Shown in pieces: positions 11,629 through 24,038 of a stretch of DNA of 64,000 nt (positions are counted from its first letter, which is position 1; each line of letters starts with the position of its first letter). A program made the position numbers and the translations under genes. The stretch is from Trogon surrucura. Lineage: Eukaryota; Chordata; Aves; Trogoniformes; Trogonidae. The DNA lies in assembly GCA_020746105.1 (NCBI GenBank), contig CM036620.1:4517803-4581802 (forward strand), in the 5' to 3' direction. The notes below the pieces were generated by a model. It did not search any database. It was not told where the DNA came from and saw only the letters and a program-made list of their open reading frames with translations.

Positions 11629-14600
11629 CCCGGTATTTAATGCTGTATCTGCAGGCCCGGCTCCATACCCTAAACAGATGTCCAGTCTTTTGCAGGAAAG
11701 TATCCTCCCAGACAAAGGCATGTAAACTTGCATCTTTCAGATATAGGAATGGCTGTCAGATGTGCCACATGGATGTTTTTGTAAGACTCAAGGGTCTTAT
11801 GGTAGGGTCAAGAAGCTCCTCTTAATTTTTGGTTCACCTGACCTTTCTCAGAGTCCGGTGCCTAAGAGGTCTGTGTCTTAACTACAAGTTCACATGCTGG
11901 AAAAATCCACTATTTGTTGTCAATCTCCCTCCTACTACCCTCATCTGAGGTTCTACTTGTGCTGGGAGAAAGAAGGAGCAACTATCCCACCATTTATGAT
12001 TTTACAGACTGTTTGATCTTCCCTCAGACACCTTTTTTCCAGCCTGAGTGTCTAGTCTATTTAACTGCTCCACAGATGGGAGCTTATTAATTAGCCTAGA
12101 GCCCATCATTTCACAAATAAATTTGTGGATCATTGCTGCATTTTTATTGACTGATTTTTATCTGCCCTATTGCCACGCACAGTTGAAGTACTCGGAACCA
12201 CAGCTTCCTTGAGAGCTCCATAGTGCAATCTACAAACCAGTAAAACAACTCCGCTCTTATTTTACGTAAGTTGCTGCAGATTATTTCTCATTTGTGACGC
12301 TTTAATTCTCTTCTGATTGCTCTTTCTGCTTGAAACAACAGTTTCTACCCCTGGTCTCCAGAACTGAACTTGTTAAAGGATTTCATGTAGTTTGGTGGCA
12401 GGAACTAGAACCATAAACAAGAAATATTTTTTATTTTTTTTTAAAGATAAAACTAATTCTTCACCACTCACCGCCATTGTATCAGAATCATTGACATTTA
12501 GGACAGAAAGCATCTGTGAGTGCACAAAGCATTTCCTATTAAGTTGTCTACATGGAAATGATAAACTTCCTAATTAGGTCACTCCACTCCATCTCTTTTT
12601 ATGGCTCCCCAGTCTGTAGTATTTTTATGAATAGTTCCTGCTGTGGTGTACTTATTAATATGCTTCCGCAACCTAAATGCCATAATTAGTTGCATTTTTA
12701 TCTCAAAGGTTCAATTAAAAAGTAATCTAGTAGGAGGTAGGATTCCCAATTATCGAGTGTGGGCAAGATACCTACTCTGTTCTCACTGTCTTTCATCTCA
12801 GATATAATTCAAGCAGTCTTTTACCCAAATAAAACATAGCTTTTCATCCCTGTGGAGGGAGGAGAGAGGTCGTAGAGACCTGTGGAGACCATATATAATG
12901 ATGTCTATTTTTATCTCCATTTTTCTTTAAAGATACAATTAAATTTGTAGCACGCTCAAATTGCAGACACTCTGTGTACTGGCTTGTAAACAAGAGAGAA
13001 GAAGAAATTATTTTTATTGCTGTTTATTGTAATTTAAAATGTTTATTTTTTTTTAAACTTCAGGCTCATTAATCAAGCCTTTACAAGTACATTACAAGTA
13101 AAATGAAATTCACTTACATTTTATTTCTTACAAGTGCTTCACTTTGGCAACTTGTAAATAAGTACCACCGCTCTTTTGGAAAATGTCAAAACTTTTTGAC
13201 AGATGTAAATCTGTAATTTAATATTCATAACTTAAAACTCCAGCTATAATTTACAAGGACAAGATTCGTGAATAGTGTCAGGAGTTTGTCAGTATTCAGT
13301 TTTCCTTCTAGTGAAGTATTCGTAGTAATTATTGTAAAATTGACCTTTCAAAGCTAGAATATTTTTCATAAATGCTTGTAAATGAATTGCACTAAATCAA
13401 GAACAGAAGTTAAGGGCAGTAGCATTTACTGAAGAAACTTGGCCTCTCCACTGGGGCTGGAGGACTTGATCTGGTGTGCATGGGAAATTGCCCCATGGTA
13501 AAAAAAATTTAGAGCTGCCAAATCTTTGCTTCTCACACAGGAGGCAGCTGGAAAAAGCCAAAGAAGCCCAAATGAACCAGCACATTGAGCCATAATTCCC
13601 TGCTCAGTCCTACCAAGTAGGTTCCTAGTTACACCACAAGGGAAGCAAGCAGCATGATCTCACTGCAATGGGTGTACTATTACCACCCTGTCAAAGGAGA
13701 GTTATCTTATTTAAGTACTTACTTGAATCTATAAGATGCATATTGCACATTATTTATAAATTTGTGTTTTAAACGATACTGAGTTTTGGCTGATCCTACT
13801 GCCTTCGAATTCAGTGAAAATCTAAGAATAATGCTAAGCTATTCTGAAAGGTTTTGGTGGTGAGGACTTTTTTGTTAATAAATTATAATTATATAGCCTC
13901 TTTTTGCCTCACATCTGTGCTCACGTATTAGGGTCAAATCCTGACAAGTCTTGTGGTTTTATCTTGGTTATGCCCAGCAGGCTGGACTCACCATGAATCC
14001 AGAGGCGATAAACCCCATCACCTGTGGGCTGTATCCAGGGCATGGATATCCTGTGCCTGGGATGGACTCCACTGATGTTTTACCTCAGTACCTGCAGCTC
14101 AGGATGGTGAGGCAGTTATAGTTTTTCAAAGAATCATAAAGTCACATAGCAGAGTTTTGAGGGCTTGCTTGCAAAGTTTGAGTAAAGAAAAACCCACCGG
14201 TAAAAAGACAAGGGCAAAAAACTAAGATGTTCAACATTTCTTTTTAACGGGATTGTTTTGTCCCACTCATTTTCTGGGAAGCCGTAAACCCAAGAACTTA
14301 ACTTTTTTAGCCTTTTCAATTTGATATATTAGGTGGCCACTAGCTGAGGGTACACATCCACGTCTCTGTATTGTATCCCAGATTACTCCTTTGGAGGCAT
14401 GAAATGGATTTGCAGGATTTCTGACCAAAATGCCAATGTTAAGGAACCTTATTTTTAAAATAATAGAAATATGTATCTACCCACAGCTTTTCACAAAAAA
14501 ATTATTTTATTAAATATTAGTCTATCTCCATATGATTATTATTTTCACAAAATCAAGTCTTGGACCACCCAGCTATTTTTAGTGTTAAACACCGGTTTGA

Positions 14601-15219
14601 GTGTGTGTATAGAGTAGTTCCTGGGCCTCTTTCCAAATCAGAGAAACTCTTTCCTTATAAGATCTGAAAATGGCCATAATTTAAGATCATAAGGTATTTT
14701 CCCCATTAAAATGTTCCCAAGATCGGGTCACGGTTTGGCAAAATAAACATATTTAATTCTTTGGCTCTCTCTATGGGGAATTCATTACAATTCTTGCAGA
14801 TTGGGCACAGTTCACTGGCAAACATGACAGACTTCCAGCGAGGCTCTTTAGCTCCTTTAAGACTGCACATAGCACCAACAGAGATTTTGTGAAATGAATT
14901 TAATGGTGTTTTAAATTCTTCTCTTAAAGTGAAATAAAGGTAAAATAAGGCAAGAAGCATCATGGACAAGATGCTTCTAACGTCTCACCTCACCTCCTAA
15001 AAGAGCTTTTGGAATCGCTGTCCCTGTGCTGTCATCCACCCTCTGCTTCCTTACCCAGCTGCCCTCTCTGAAATGTGGGCACTGCTTCTGCAGTCACCTC
15101 AGCACCTTCCCTCCTCTTACTTTGCACTATAGATTGCAAGCAAAAGCGAGTCAGTTCTTGATGTACTCTTAACTATATTTACATATTTACATTTTTCTTA
15201 CATTTACATTTGCTTACAC
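11629..15219. other. intergenic, AT-rich, no gene seen
   Basis: Long AT-rich stretch without recognisable exons. Parts (about 12060-12180, 12580-12760 and 13030-13260) are rich in TAATTA/ATTAAT-type cores and look like slowly evolving noncoding DNA rather than decayed repeats. That is an impression only. Confidence 0.5.
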
Positions 15220-15417
15220 AAATTTACATACATGCATTTGAAATATTTCTATATACATTCCTGTGCTCAACAAGCAACACATTTTTGTGACATTTTCAAA
15301 CCACAGATCCAATACCAATGTGAACCCTGCAAATTCACATACATGCATTTTAAATATTTTTATGTACATTTGTGTGCTCAACTAGCAAGGCATTTTTGTT
15401 ACGTTTTCAAACCACAG
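15220..15417. repeat. direct repeat, two 87-bp copies with a 111-bp period
   Basis: Copy 1 spans 15220-15306 and copy 2 spans 15331-15417, separated by 24 bases. Each begins with 'ACATACATGCATTT' near its start and ends with 'TTTTCAAACCACAG'. They differ at roughly ten positions. The preceding 15170-15220 is a simple TTTACAT-rich region. An open frame spans both copies but has no recognisable domain, so I treat this as noncoding. Confidence 0.88.
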
Positions 15418-17430
15418 CTTCACAGACATGCTGTCTTGCTTTGTATTGTACAGGTATATGGCTTAAATACAGTTACGGAACTACGGCAGTGCAATAACTA
15501 ACCCCTCCTTGTAGAAATAGCAAGAGAAGCTGTAACATAAAACCCCGTATTTTGTCTGAGATATGTTGGTGAAGAATGGAGGAAATGCACTCACAATGGG
15601 ACTTCATCAAAAATCCTGATAGGAGGCCAGTGGCTGGTTTGCAAAGTCATTGAATGGCCATGACTGAAAGGGGCATGATGAGATATCCAGTCGTTTAAAG
15701 GGATTTTATCTATCATTCTGAATGACCTCTAAAGGAGGAGCAATTTAATCCATTGCTGATGGATGGTGACTATCATAAGCACGCAGTCATTATATTCGTC
15801 TGCAACAGCACATGAAAATCTCAGAAAATGTAAGGCCTTGTTAAGGAAAAAAGAGAGAATATGAGTCCAGAGTGCTAAAGGTCAGTTTACAGTGGCTTAA
15901 AATCTAGGAAAGTGAGACTATTTTTCTTGAGTAACCCCGCAAACAAGGGCATTTGAGTAATCATTCCTTAATATAATACAACTACCAGTTAAAGTTTAAC
16001 AAGTCAGCCTAGGTGTGCTATGCTGTGTGACATTTCATAGCAACAGCGCTTGAAATATTTACTTACTGTTTCCTTACCATTAATAATGAAATACCTGGGA
16101 TCCCGCTTGTGTTTCCCTTCTGTTACACAAAGCATTTTTTGGGTAGATTTTCTTTCCTGAGCTACCAGAGATTTCAGCTCTTTTTATACGGAGCAGCTTA
16201 GCCTGAAGTCAGAGTGAAAGTTAGAGATTTAATTCTAGTTTCTTAGGTGAAAGTTTCATACAATTTATTTCATAAGCTCATTGCTTTCAGCTTCATAATC
16301 CAAAAGACTGCATCAGAGAATTGTTCATAGGAAGCTGGGTTTGCTCACCAAAAGGAGGTGTGTTCTTTGCAGAGCATACACTTGAGCATGTACTGGAATG
16401 TGGGATCATGTTTCTAAATACAGATATTCAGGTTTTAGATATCAAAAGAGAAGTGGCCTCATTTACAGTGTCTTAAAGGTTTGCAGCATGGTCGAGGCAA
16501 GCCGTTAAACCCTGAGCTTCCTAGTGAAAGCCTCAAGCTCTCAATTGTTAAGTTGAAGAGGAAACTGTGGTTGGTGCAAATCAAATTCATCAGAGATGCA
16601 ATGAAAGACCAAGTGTCCAGGCACACATCCCTCTTCTACCCTACGTGGCAAAGAGCTGGAGAACACGAACACCTCATCAGATGCGACACCATCCCCTTAA
16701 GAGTGAGCCTATGGTGCCATCTGCTGGTGAGACTGCTCGCCAAACCTCTTGCCCCAGTTTCTCCTCTCCAAGGCTTGAAGTCCCGCACAGCAACTCCCCA
16801 TCCCCAGTCCCTTGGTCCATACCCACCCGCTCTCCAGCGCAGCTGGACATGGCGCACTGCCTCCTCACACCACTCCTCCTGTCTGAGAGGTCTCTTCCCG
16901 TTGTACAGGGCCCTGGCCACATTTGAGATGCTTTCTTCAAAAGCGGCTGTGCCCAGCTGCCCGCCTGCAGCCCTGCTGTGTGGCCCGCGAGTCCCTGCTT
17001 AGGTCTGTCTGGTCCTTCAGGCAGGACTAACCTGCTGTTTGGGGGCAGGACCACTGCACTTGGAGAGGAAGCAGCCTGTTCCTCCTGGTGAAGCTCCCCA
17101 GAGCACTCAGGTGAGGGGCTGAAGGACAGGCTCTTTCTGAAAGGCACTTCCTCTGCTACAGGCCTCTGGTGTGGTGAGACATGTCTCTCATAGCAGGAAA
17201 GTTGGGGAGAGGGACACGTGACAGACTTGGAGCATCTTCCAGACATGGCCGCACAAGCTGCTGGGGGCAGCAGGTTAAATCTGTGTGCCACAGCCCGGAA
17301 AGGCTGTTATTTCCATTCTTCACAACAGGGATAATGTTGGCCTTGGGACCTTTCCAGTGGGATGGAGCAGCAGCAGGGGAAGGTGCTTACGCCCTGCAGT
17401 GCTGTCATATGTAGACACCTCCGTGCTTTC
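15418..17430. other. intergenic, becoming GC-rich towards the RPL7L1 promoter
   Basis: AT-rich until about 16480, then increasingly GC-rich. From 16480 to 17430 long open frames exist on both strands at once (up to about 200 codons), as expected by chance in GC-rich DNA. None shows a domain I recognise. It may be upstream flank of the CpG island or an unannotated 5' transcript. Confidence 0.5.
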
Positions 17431-18043
17431 CCCCAAAACTGCGGCAGGTCCGACCCCGCGGCAACACCTCTGGCTCGGCTGCCCCAGCCGCTGTCTCCCG
17501 ACTTTGCAGCAGCCGCTGAGGCGCAGGGGATCCCCACGCACGGGCAGAGGCAGCTGCAGGAGCTGGAATCACAGAATGCGCCGGGCTCCCCACGCTGAGC
17601 AACCCCGGCTCCCCCCGCCTGTGCTGCCAGGAGAGCTGCTCCAGCCCCTCATCGTGTTTGCGTCCCCCTTCTGGAGCCACTCGGACGCCGAGGGACACAC
17701 AGCCCCAGGTGAGGTCTCACCACAGGGTCTGAATCACCTCTCTCGAATCGCTGAGGGGACTTATAGTCACTGCCTTTGCTTTTTTGTTTGTTGAGTATTT
17801 TTTCTCCTCCCCGGCACTCCTTGGCAGTTGAGAAGCCAGGCGGAGCGGGCAGCGCCTTTCACAGCAGGCCCTGCCGGGGCTCCAGGCTGGCCGGCCGGGC
17901 TTCACCGCCCAGCTTCAGGCGTTCACAGCGCCGCCTTCTCCTCCGTACCCCTCCCCGCGGACGGAGCCGGGCCCTCACGACTAACACCCGTCCGGCGCCT
18001 CAGGGGCAGCAGACCACCGAGACGTGCGGGGCGGTGCCACCCC

Positions 18044-18082
18044 ATGGCCCGGCGCGCATGCGCGGCCGGGCACTCCCGGTGA
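18044..18082 (+). other. possible upstream open reading frame of RPL7L1 (12 codons)
   Basis: An ATG at 18044 opens a 12-codon frame that ends with TGA at 18080-18082, one base before the main ATG at 18084. A second upstream ATG at 18058 overlaps the main frame. Both matter only if transcription starts upstream of them, which I cannot tell. If transcribed, the near-abutting stop and start would favour reinitiation-type control. Confidence 0.3.
18054..18063. promoter_or_regulatory. NRF1-type palindrome in the RPL7L1 promoter
   Basis: GCGCATGCGC matches the core of the NRF1 consensus. Its closeness to the coding start implies either a very short 5' UTR with the site in the core promoter, or a site inside the 5' UTR. 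Confidence 0.6.
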
Positions 18083-18083
18083 C

Positions 18084-21000
18084 ATGGCGGCGGAGGTGGA
18101 GGCGGCGGCTGAGGCGGCCACGGCCGAGGAGTGAGTGCGGTGGGGCGGGCATCCGCGGCCATCCGCGGGGTTGTGGGGCCGGGGCAGTGCCGGGGGGATC
18201 GGGAGCTGCTCGATGTGAACGGTTTGTTCCCCCTCCCCGCAGGCCGAGGCGACGGATCCCGCTGGTGCCGGAGAACTTGCTGAAGAAGAGGAAGGCCTAT
18301 CAGGCCATCAAGGCCACCCAGGCCAAGCAGGCGCTCCTCGACAAGCGCAAGGTAGTCCCCGGGTGTCCCGGGAGCTGGCGGGGCGGAGGAGTTGGCCTGT
18401 CCGCGGTGTGCGGGAGGCCGGCTGGGAGGGCGGGAGGCCCCGGGTGGGCCTGGGCTGATGGAGCAGCGTTGTGTTTGCTGGTCAGCTCCCCCTCCGCGGG
18501 TGGGCGCCTTGTGTGGGTGCTGTGAGGGTCCCCTGGGTCATCTCTGGGGGGAGGATGGAGTTCACCTCTTCAGTTGTGTTCCCCATGTGTCTCAGCCCCG
18601 TAAAGAGGACAGAACTTTTTGGATTATACTGACAGGTGAACGTACTGAAGGCAGTGAGTGTTCCTCTGGGATCAGTGATTACCAGGATCACAGTATGCTA
18701 GGGATTGGAAGGGACCTCAAAAGATCATCTAGTCCAATCCCCCTGCCAGAGCAGGAACGCCTAGACTATGCCACACAGGAACGCGTCCAGGCGGGTTTTG
18801 AATGTCTCCAGAGAAGGAGACTCCACAACCTCCCTGGGCAGCCTGTGCCAGTGTTCTGTCACCCTCACTGAAAAGAAGTTTCTTCTCAAATTTAAGTGGA
18901 ACCTCTTGTGTTCCAGCTTGATTCCATTACCCCTTGTCCTATCATTGTTTGCCACCAAGAAGAGCCTGGCTCCATCCTCATGACAGTCCCCCTTTATATA
19001 TTTATAAACACTAATAAGGTCACCCCTTAGTCTCCTCCAAACTAAAGAGCCCCAGCTCTCTCAGTCTTTCCTCATAAGGGAGATGCTCCACTCCCTTAAT
19101 CATCCCAGTTGCCCTGTGCTGGACTCTCTCCAGCAGTTCCCTGTCTTTCTTGAACTGAGGGGCCCAGAACTGGACACAGTATTCCAGATGGGGTCTCACC
19201 AGGGCAGAGTAGAGGGGAAGGAGAACCTGTCTCGACCTACTAACCACCCGCCTTCTAACACACCCCAGGATGCCATTGGCCTTCCTGGCCACAAGGGCAC
19301 AGTGCTGGCTCATGGTCATCCTGCTGTCCACCAGGACCCCCAGGTCCCTTTCCCCTACACTGCTCTCTAACAGGTCGTTCCCCAACCTATACTGGAACCA
19401 TGTATACAGATGCATGTATACAGACACACATGGTGAAGTGTCATACTAGCAAGATGCTTGTGCCTCACTGTCTGAAAGCAGTTTGCCTTTCCTTGTCAAC
19501 CTGCATGTAGACTGTGTGCTTTCTGAGCCAGCTGTCTCTCATCAGCTGGATAAATCTGTTATAGACGGTTCATGGTGGAACTTCCTTCTGTGTATCAGGT
19601 GGCACATGTCAACAGTGCAGGGACTCTGGCTGCACAACACGTGCTGTCCAGACTGGCAGAGCACAGCACAGTTTTCTCTCTCAGAATTTGAGATCTGTTC
19701 TGCTGTATCTCAGCTAACATAGCCAACGCCCGTGTTGGAAGTGGGTTAAAACTTTCCCAGTGAATCTGTTTCTTGGATTTGGTGGGATTATGTACAAAAC
19801 TCATGACGTTTTTGTTAGATACCACGTTTATGTTTTGAAATGTATCAGCAGCTTGCTGCATTTCCAAGCTAGAAGTGACAGCATAAGCAATGATGTTAAA
19901 TAGCCACCTCTTAAGATTTTCATTAGAAAAATGACCCTAGTGATGAGATTTTGATTGGATCTACCTGCTTGGAAAAACCAACCCAATTTCATGGGTGATT
20001 TACAAGGTGAAATAGAACAGAAGACACACAACATGAGATTCTTGAATTTAAAATGGCCTGATAATTTAGCCAGTAGTGTAGCTAAAATATTGCTGGGTAG
20101 CAGCCATATGTATTCAGCTCATATTTATATGAGAAAGCGCTATGAGTTAAGTGGATATACTTGTTCCTGAGTTAAGGATAGGCATTTAAACATCTTTCCC
20201 ATTTAAAAGAAGTTTTAAATTTTCCCGTAATTCTGAAATATTTTTTTTCAAACGAGCTAGATGTTCTGTGTTTAAATAGTAATACTTAGTTGTTTGAATG
20301 CTTGGATATTTTTTGCATGTGTGCTTTTATAGAAGAGGACTTTAAACCCAGTTATTTTCTGCTGGATGATACTTCTGAGTCACCTGAGGGTATTGCTGCA
20401 GCAGCTCTTTTACCTTGGGACTTACATTGTTTCTGGCTTTCCCAGTAACTGGCTGAGCTGTGTATGCAGTTGTGTAGATCTGTCTGTGGCTTCCATTTGA
20501 TTTTTTTCTATGCCTGGAAGTATCCTGGGTCTTGCTCTTCCTACCTAGCTTTTTTTCTTCTGGGGAAAAAATAGTTTGTATGTTTTTCATAAATTATGGT
20601 TAGCTACTTGTCAATTCTTACGTTGTCCCTCAGTTCCATTTCCTTTGGGCTTTGATTATCAAATTTATTTTCTCCTTAACAGCCTCCAAAACCGTAAGGG
20701 CGTAGTTCATCAGGTTCAGATTTTCACTTGGCCTTTGAGATGCAAACCTCCAAGATTGCCGGGAAAGATGATAATTGCGTATCCTTCTATCTTTAGCAAC
20801 AGAAGGGGAAACAAATCCAGTTTAAACGCCTTGAGTCTTTTGTTCGAGATTCATGGCGCAAAAACCGAGACAACACCCGCCTGAGGCGCATGGGGCAGAA
20901 ACCTGGACTGACCGAGTCACCTCAGGAACAGAAACTGGCCTTTGTTGTGCGGATTGCAGAGTAAGAAACTTCTGTTACTCCTTACCTTTATTATTGCTAC

Positions 21001-22033
21001 TATTTGTAGCTGTCATTTCTAAGCAAAGGAAGGATGATCAACCCAGACATGTCTACCTTGCAGGTCATCTGAGGCCTTTTGTTGCTGTGTTAGGAAAACA
21101 TGGTTAGTAATAGTATTTTTTTTCCTATTTCAGTATTAAGGGAGTGAGTAAAAGAGTAAGAAGAGTGATTGAGTTGCTGCGGCTGAGAAAAAATTACACT
21201 GGAGTGTTTGTTAAACTGACTCCTTTATCGCTGAAGATGCTGCGGATTGTGGAACCTTATGTGGCGTGGGGGTGAGTACCAGGTCCTGTGATTTGATAGC
21301 AGTTTGTGTGTAAATAGAGCTGGCTCTTCCAGTAACGGTCAAAACTTTGACAGCTTTATATCTAAATTTTGATGTCCCTTTTTTCATTGTTGTAAACACG
21401 TCATGATTTCCCACCTTTATACAAAGAAGTAAGATGGGACTTCCTGGGGTATCAAGTCTCTGTTACAGAACCTGATTTTTGTTTTTGCATAGATACCCCA
21501 ACCTGAAATCTGTACGAGAGCTCATCATGAAACGGGGCCAAGCCAAGATTAAGAGAAAGAGTATGCCTCTGACAGACAATATGTTGATAGAGGAACATTT
21601 AGGTGAGGAAGAGGGTGAGAAAATGAAGTTAATGAATGAAAGAGGTGGGTGCTGAGAGTTTGCTATCTGACTGAGAGGGAGGGGACGAAGAAGAATCTAC
21701 ACAATGTGTAGAGGACTGGCAATTCTGGAGTCGTGTGAAGAAGAAGAATGCAGTTTGGGGCGGCTCATGTTTGTGGGGAGCTTTTTGTTGTTCTGTTGGG
21801 TTTTATATTTATTTTCTCCTGCAGGGAGCTTTGGTATTATTTGCCTAGAAGACCTTATTCATGAAATATACTCAGCTGGGAAGCATTTCAAAAAAGTCAC
21901 AGACTTCCTATGGCCATTCCACCTGTCAGTGGCTCGCTATGCTTCGCGTAACAGAGTGGGTTTCCTCAAAGAAATGGGTCAGCCTGGCTACAGAGGTGAA
22001 GCCATCAACCAGCTTATACGTCAGCTGAACTAG
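18084..22033 (+). CDS. RPL7L1: 60S ribosomal protein L7-like 1 (uL30 family), six coding exons
   Basis: Coding exons are 18084-18130, 18243-18351, 20797-20960, 21134-21271, 21493-21602 and 21825-22033. They total 777 bases, 258 residues plus TAG. Every junction is GT-AG and the phases agree throughout, so this is not a processed retrocopy. The product matches human RPL7L1, which is slightly shorter, over its whole length. Landmarks are [16 protein letters not shown] near residue 20, FKRLESF near 61, KMLRIVEPY near 141, the NLKSVREL stretch near 155, [11 protein letters not shown] near 193 and a C-terminal [15 protein letters not shown]. The family is the L7/uL30 ribosomal fold. L7-like 1 is a nucleolar paralogue associated with large-subunit biogenesis rather than the canonical subunit (family knowledge). 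The start was chosen because it is in frame, has a Kozak-like context (GACATGG) and lies in the CpG island. The N-terminal Ala/Glu-rich segment, residues 1-16, is longer than in human. Intron 2 (2.4 kb) carries a CR1. The gene converges on MAD2L1. Confidence 0.96.
18685..19399 (-). repeat. CR1 LINE, 5'-truncated, inside RPL7L1 intron 2
   Basis: About 715 bases in minus orientation. The CR1 3' tail is at the left edge (complement reads 'GGTCCCTTCCAATCCC' and then a short unique tail). The copy then runs leftward-to-rightward into the C-terminal part of the reverse transcriptase ORF. On the minus strand, 19400-19020 encodes the familiar CR1 blocks '[12 protein letters not shown]', '[18 protein letters not shown]' and '[15 protein letters not shown]'. 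The frame is interrupted afterwards by a stop, so the copy is dead. It lies antisense to RPL7L1 and does not touch an exon. Confidence 0.95.
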
Positions 22034-22981
22034 TGAGGTGAGGAATGCCTGTTAAGCAGTTTATAAATCTTACCTTTTATTGAGTTCCCTAAGAAACACG
22101 GCTGTTGGAGATAAGGGACCTCCTTTGGTTTTGATTCTTCTCTACAGCAGTGACACTCAGGGTGGGGGGAAACTAATGATTAGTGTGGGTCCCGTTCGGT
22201 ATCGGCCAATCCTATAGGACACTTCCACAAAGGCTTGGTTCCTGGGAAATTAAATTTATATGACTTTAGTATTTTTTTTCCTGTTCTGCAGGATCCTTGT
22301 GAGAACTTCAGGATTGGTCACCAGTTCCTTTTCACATCAGTTTCCATGGACATGATTTCTACACTATACCTTTTGAGTCTTGGTGCCTCTATAAAAAAAA
22401 ATATACAGATGACACTGGACTTAGGGCTGGTCCTTCATAAAGAAGATAAATTATATTTAGTACAACAGAGAAATCACTTGAACTTTTTTCAGGTAGCAAT
22501 CTGACTTCCGCATCTCTGTAAAATAAGTGTTTTATATTCGTTATCGATGCCTCTGTAGCAGTCACCTCTGGATCTCATTTTCGGTATAAAGCAGCAGTTG
22601 TCCATCCCTGCTACAGGTGACTCGCAGGCCCTGTTTTGACCCCGTCTTCCCCAGGGAAAGTGCTGGAAGTGGCACTTGTTTAAGCACACCTCGGTGTAAA
22701 GGGGTAGTGCTATCACCTGGATAAAGAACAAGCAGAAGAAAACACTAGGTACTCCTCTGTTACTGCAGTGCAAGCCCTCATCATGAGTAATGTAACATTT
22801 TGTTCAAGTACCAAGGTTCTACTTGTTTTTACAAGCCATGATTTTGTTCTGCTCATTCACAGAAGGCTGCCTTTTCAGTTCTGCAAGCTTGGGACTGCTG
22901 GAGAGAACTATTTCCTAGTTGGGAAAGACCATAATCTTTAATACAGTGGTGAAGTACATGTAATAACTTTTTTTAAATAAA
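22034..22981 (+). other. RPL7L1: RPL7L1 3' UTR with poly(A) signal
   Basis: The coding frame ends at 22033. The first canonical AATAAA I find downstream on the plus strand is at 22976-22981, giving a 3' UTR of roughly 0.95 kb. A 90-codon frame inside (22235-22504) has no recognisable domain and is likely chance. A GTGAGG just after the stop and a CTGCAG near 22288 could form an optional 3'-UTR intron, but this is speculative. Confidence 0.5.
22976..22981 (+). terminator. polyadenylation signal, RPL7L1 (predicted)
   Basis: AATAAA on the plus strand in an A/T-rich context, followed by T-rich sequence. It is the first canonical hexamer after the RPL7L1 stop. Confidence 0.5.
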
Positions 22982-23219
22982 CTTTTTAAATTAGACTGTT
23001 TTAACAGAAGATTCATATATCTCTCTAGAAGAGTAGGAGAAGTTGAAGTGAATTTGGTGAAGAAAATCGAACAAAAACATGCCAGAGCACTGAAGTTGTA
23101 TTAACACTTAATGAGTTTGAAATTCTGTCTTTCTTCCAGTACAAAAATGTATGAAGAATGCAGCAAGATTTTCTATGCTGTTTAACAAACATGGAAGACA
23201 CTGTGCTTAACCTTTATAC

Positions 23220-23225
23220 TTTATT
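23220..23225 (-). terminator. polyadenylation signal, MAD2L1 (predicted)
   Basis: TTTATT on the plus strand is AATAAA on the minus strand. It is the first canonical hexamer I find downstream of the MAD2L1 stop, implying a 3' UTR of about 0.8 kb. A weaker ATTAAA variant occurs at about 23248-23253. Confidence 0.45.
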
Positions 23226-24038
23226 TGAAGGCTTAAGTGAGGACAAATTTTTAATCCATGAATGGATTTCATGGAGTCCAGAACATTTGCTTTGAGACTC
23301 AGAGGTAACAAAGTAGTAATACAAATAGAATACCCTTTTAGCTCTATGACAGTTACAAACTAAGATGCAGCATTCATAAAAACATCTAAAACATGATAAT
23401 AATGTACAATTTCAAATGTTATTTGATAAAACAAGAATAAAAACATAAAAAATGCTTGACAGATGCTAGAGAGGTACACTGACTTAGAACACATCCCCAG
23501 AACTAGAGACCAGCAGTCAATGTATGAAGCTTCATAAATGGAAGGTTTTCCTGATAAACAGCTGCTTTCATTGTAAAGAGGTACAATTAACTCCAGAAGT
23601 ATGTTGGTCGATTTTAGGATTGTTTCTGGTAATGAACCAAACCAGGCTTTAACATGACGAAAGGGCATGTCATGAGAGTTTTTTGTGCCAGAGAACTTGA
23701 GCCTGCAGTTTCTAATAAACTACTAAATTACAGGATCTGAAGACAAATCTAGCACTTACTCATAGACTTAGGCAGTTTTGTAAATGAAAGCAGTAATTTA
23801 TCACACCATTACTTTAGTTCATACAGTTAAAGAATTGAGCTATTATGATGAACACCTTATGCAGACCCCTTTAAAAACAATGTCAGCATAATCTAGTGTT
23901 ACATCACATTAGCATAGCAAACACCTTTTTCCTGTATCATACTTCAGGAGGAGCAACAGAAACGATGTGTTCGTGACAGCTGTGCTATGAACAGAAACTA
24001 TACAAGATGACAGGATATATACAACCCACCGCTGTGCC

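Larger units (their letters stand above)
17830..18350. promoter_or_regulatory. RPL7L1: CpG-island promoter of RPL7L1
   Basis: Dense CpG sequence brackets the first two coding exons of RPL7L1. No TATA box is visible near the start. A perfect NRF1-type palindrome, GCGCATGCGC, sits at 18054-18063, only about 20 bases upstream of the initiator ATG. NRF1 sites near start sites are typical of housekeeping promoters. The transcription start cannot be placed from sequence alone; if it lies upstream of 18044 the mRNA would carry a short upstream frame. Confidence 0.75.

Noticed and set aside
16481-17291. Long overlapping open frames on both strands (173 and 204 codons)
   Set aside because: They overlap in antisense in a GC-rich region, show no recognisable domain and lack splice or promoter context; expected by chance at this composition.
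17776-18525. 249-codon frame across the RPL7L1 first exons
   Set aside because: It reads through RPL7L1 intron 1 and only its middle matches exon 2. The spliced ATG at 18084 with GT-AG junctions gives the full RPL7L1 protein.
19020-19427. 135-codon minus-strand frame resembling a reverse transcriptase
   Set aside because: It is the decayed C-terminal part of a CR1 LINE ORF, not a host gene.
18131-21824. Search for intronic snoRNAs in RPL7L1, a common site in ribosomal-protein genes
   Set aside because: I found no convincing pair of C/D boxes with a terminal stem or an H/ACA layout by eye; a covariance-model scan would be decisive.
22235-22504. 89-codon frame downstream of RPL7L1
   Set aside because: It lies in the presumed 3' UTR before the first AATAAA and has no recognisable domain.
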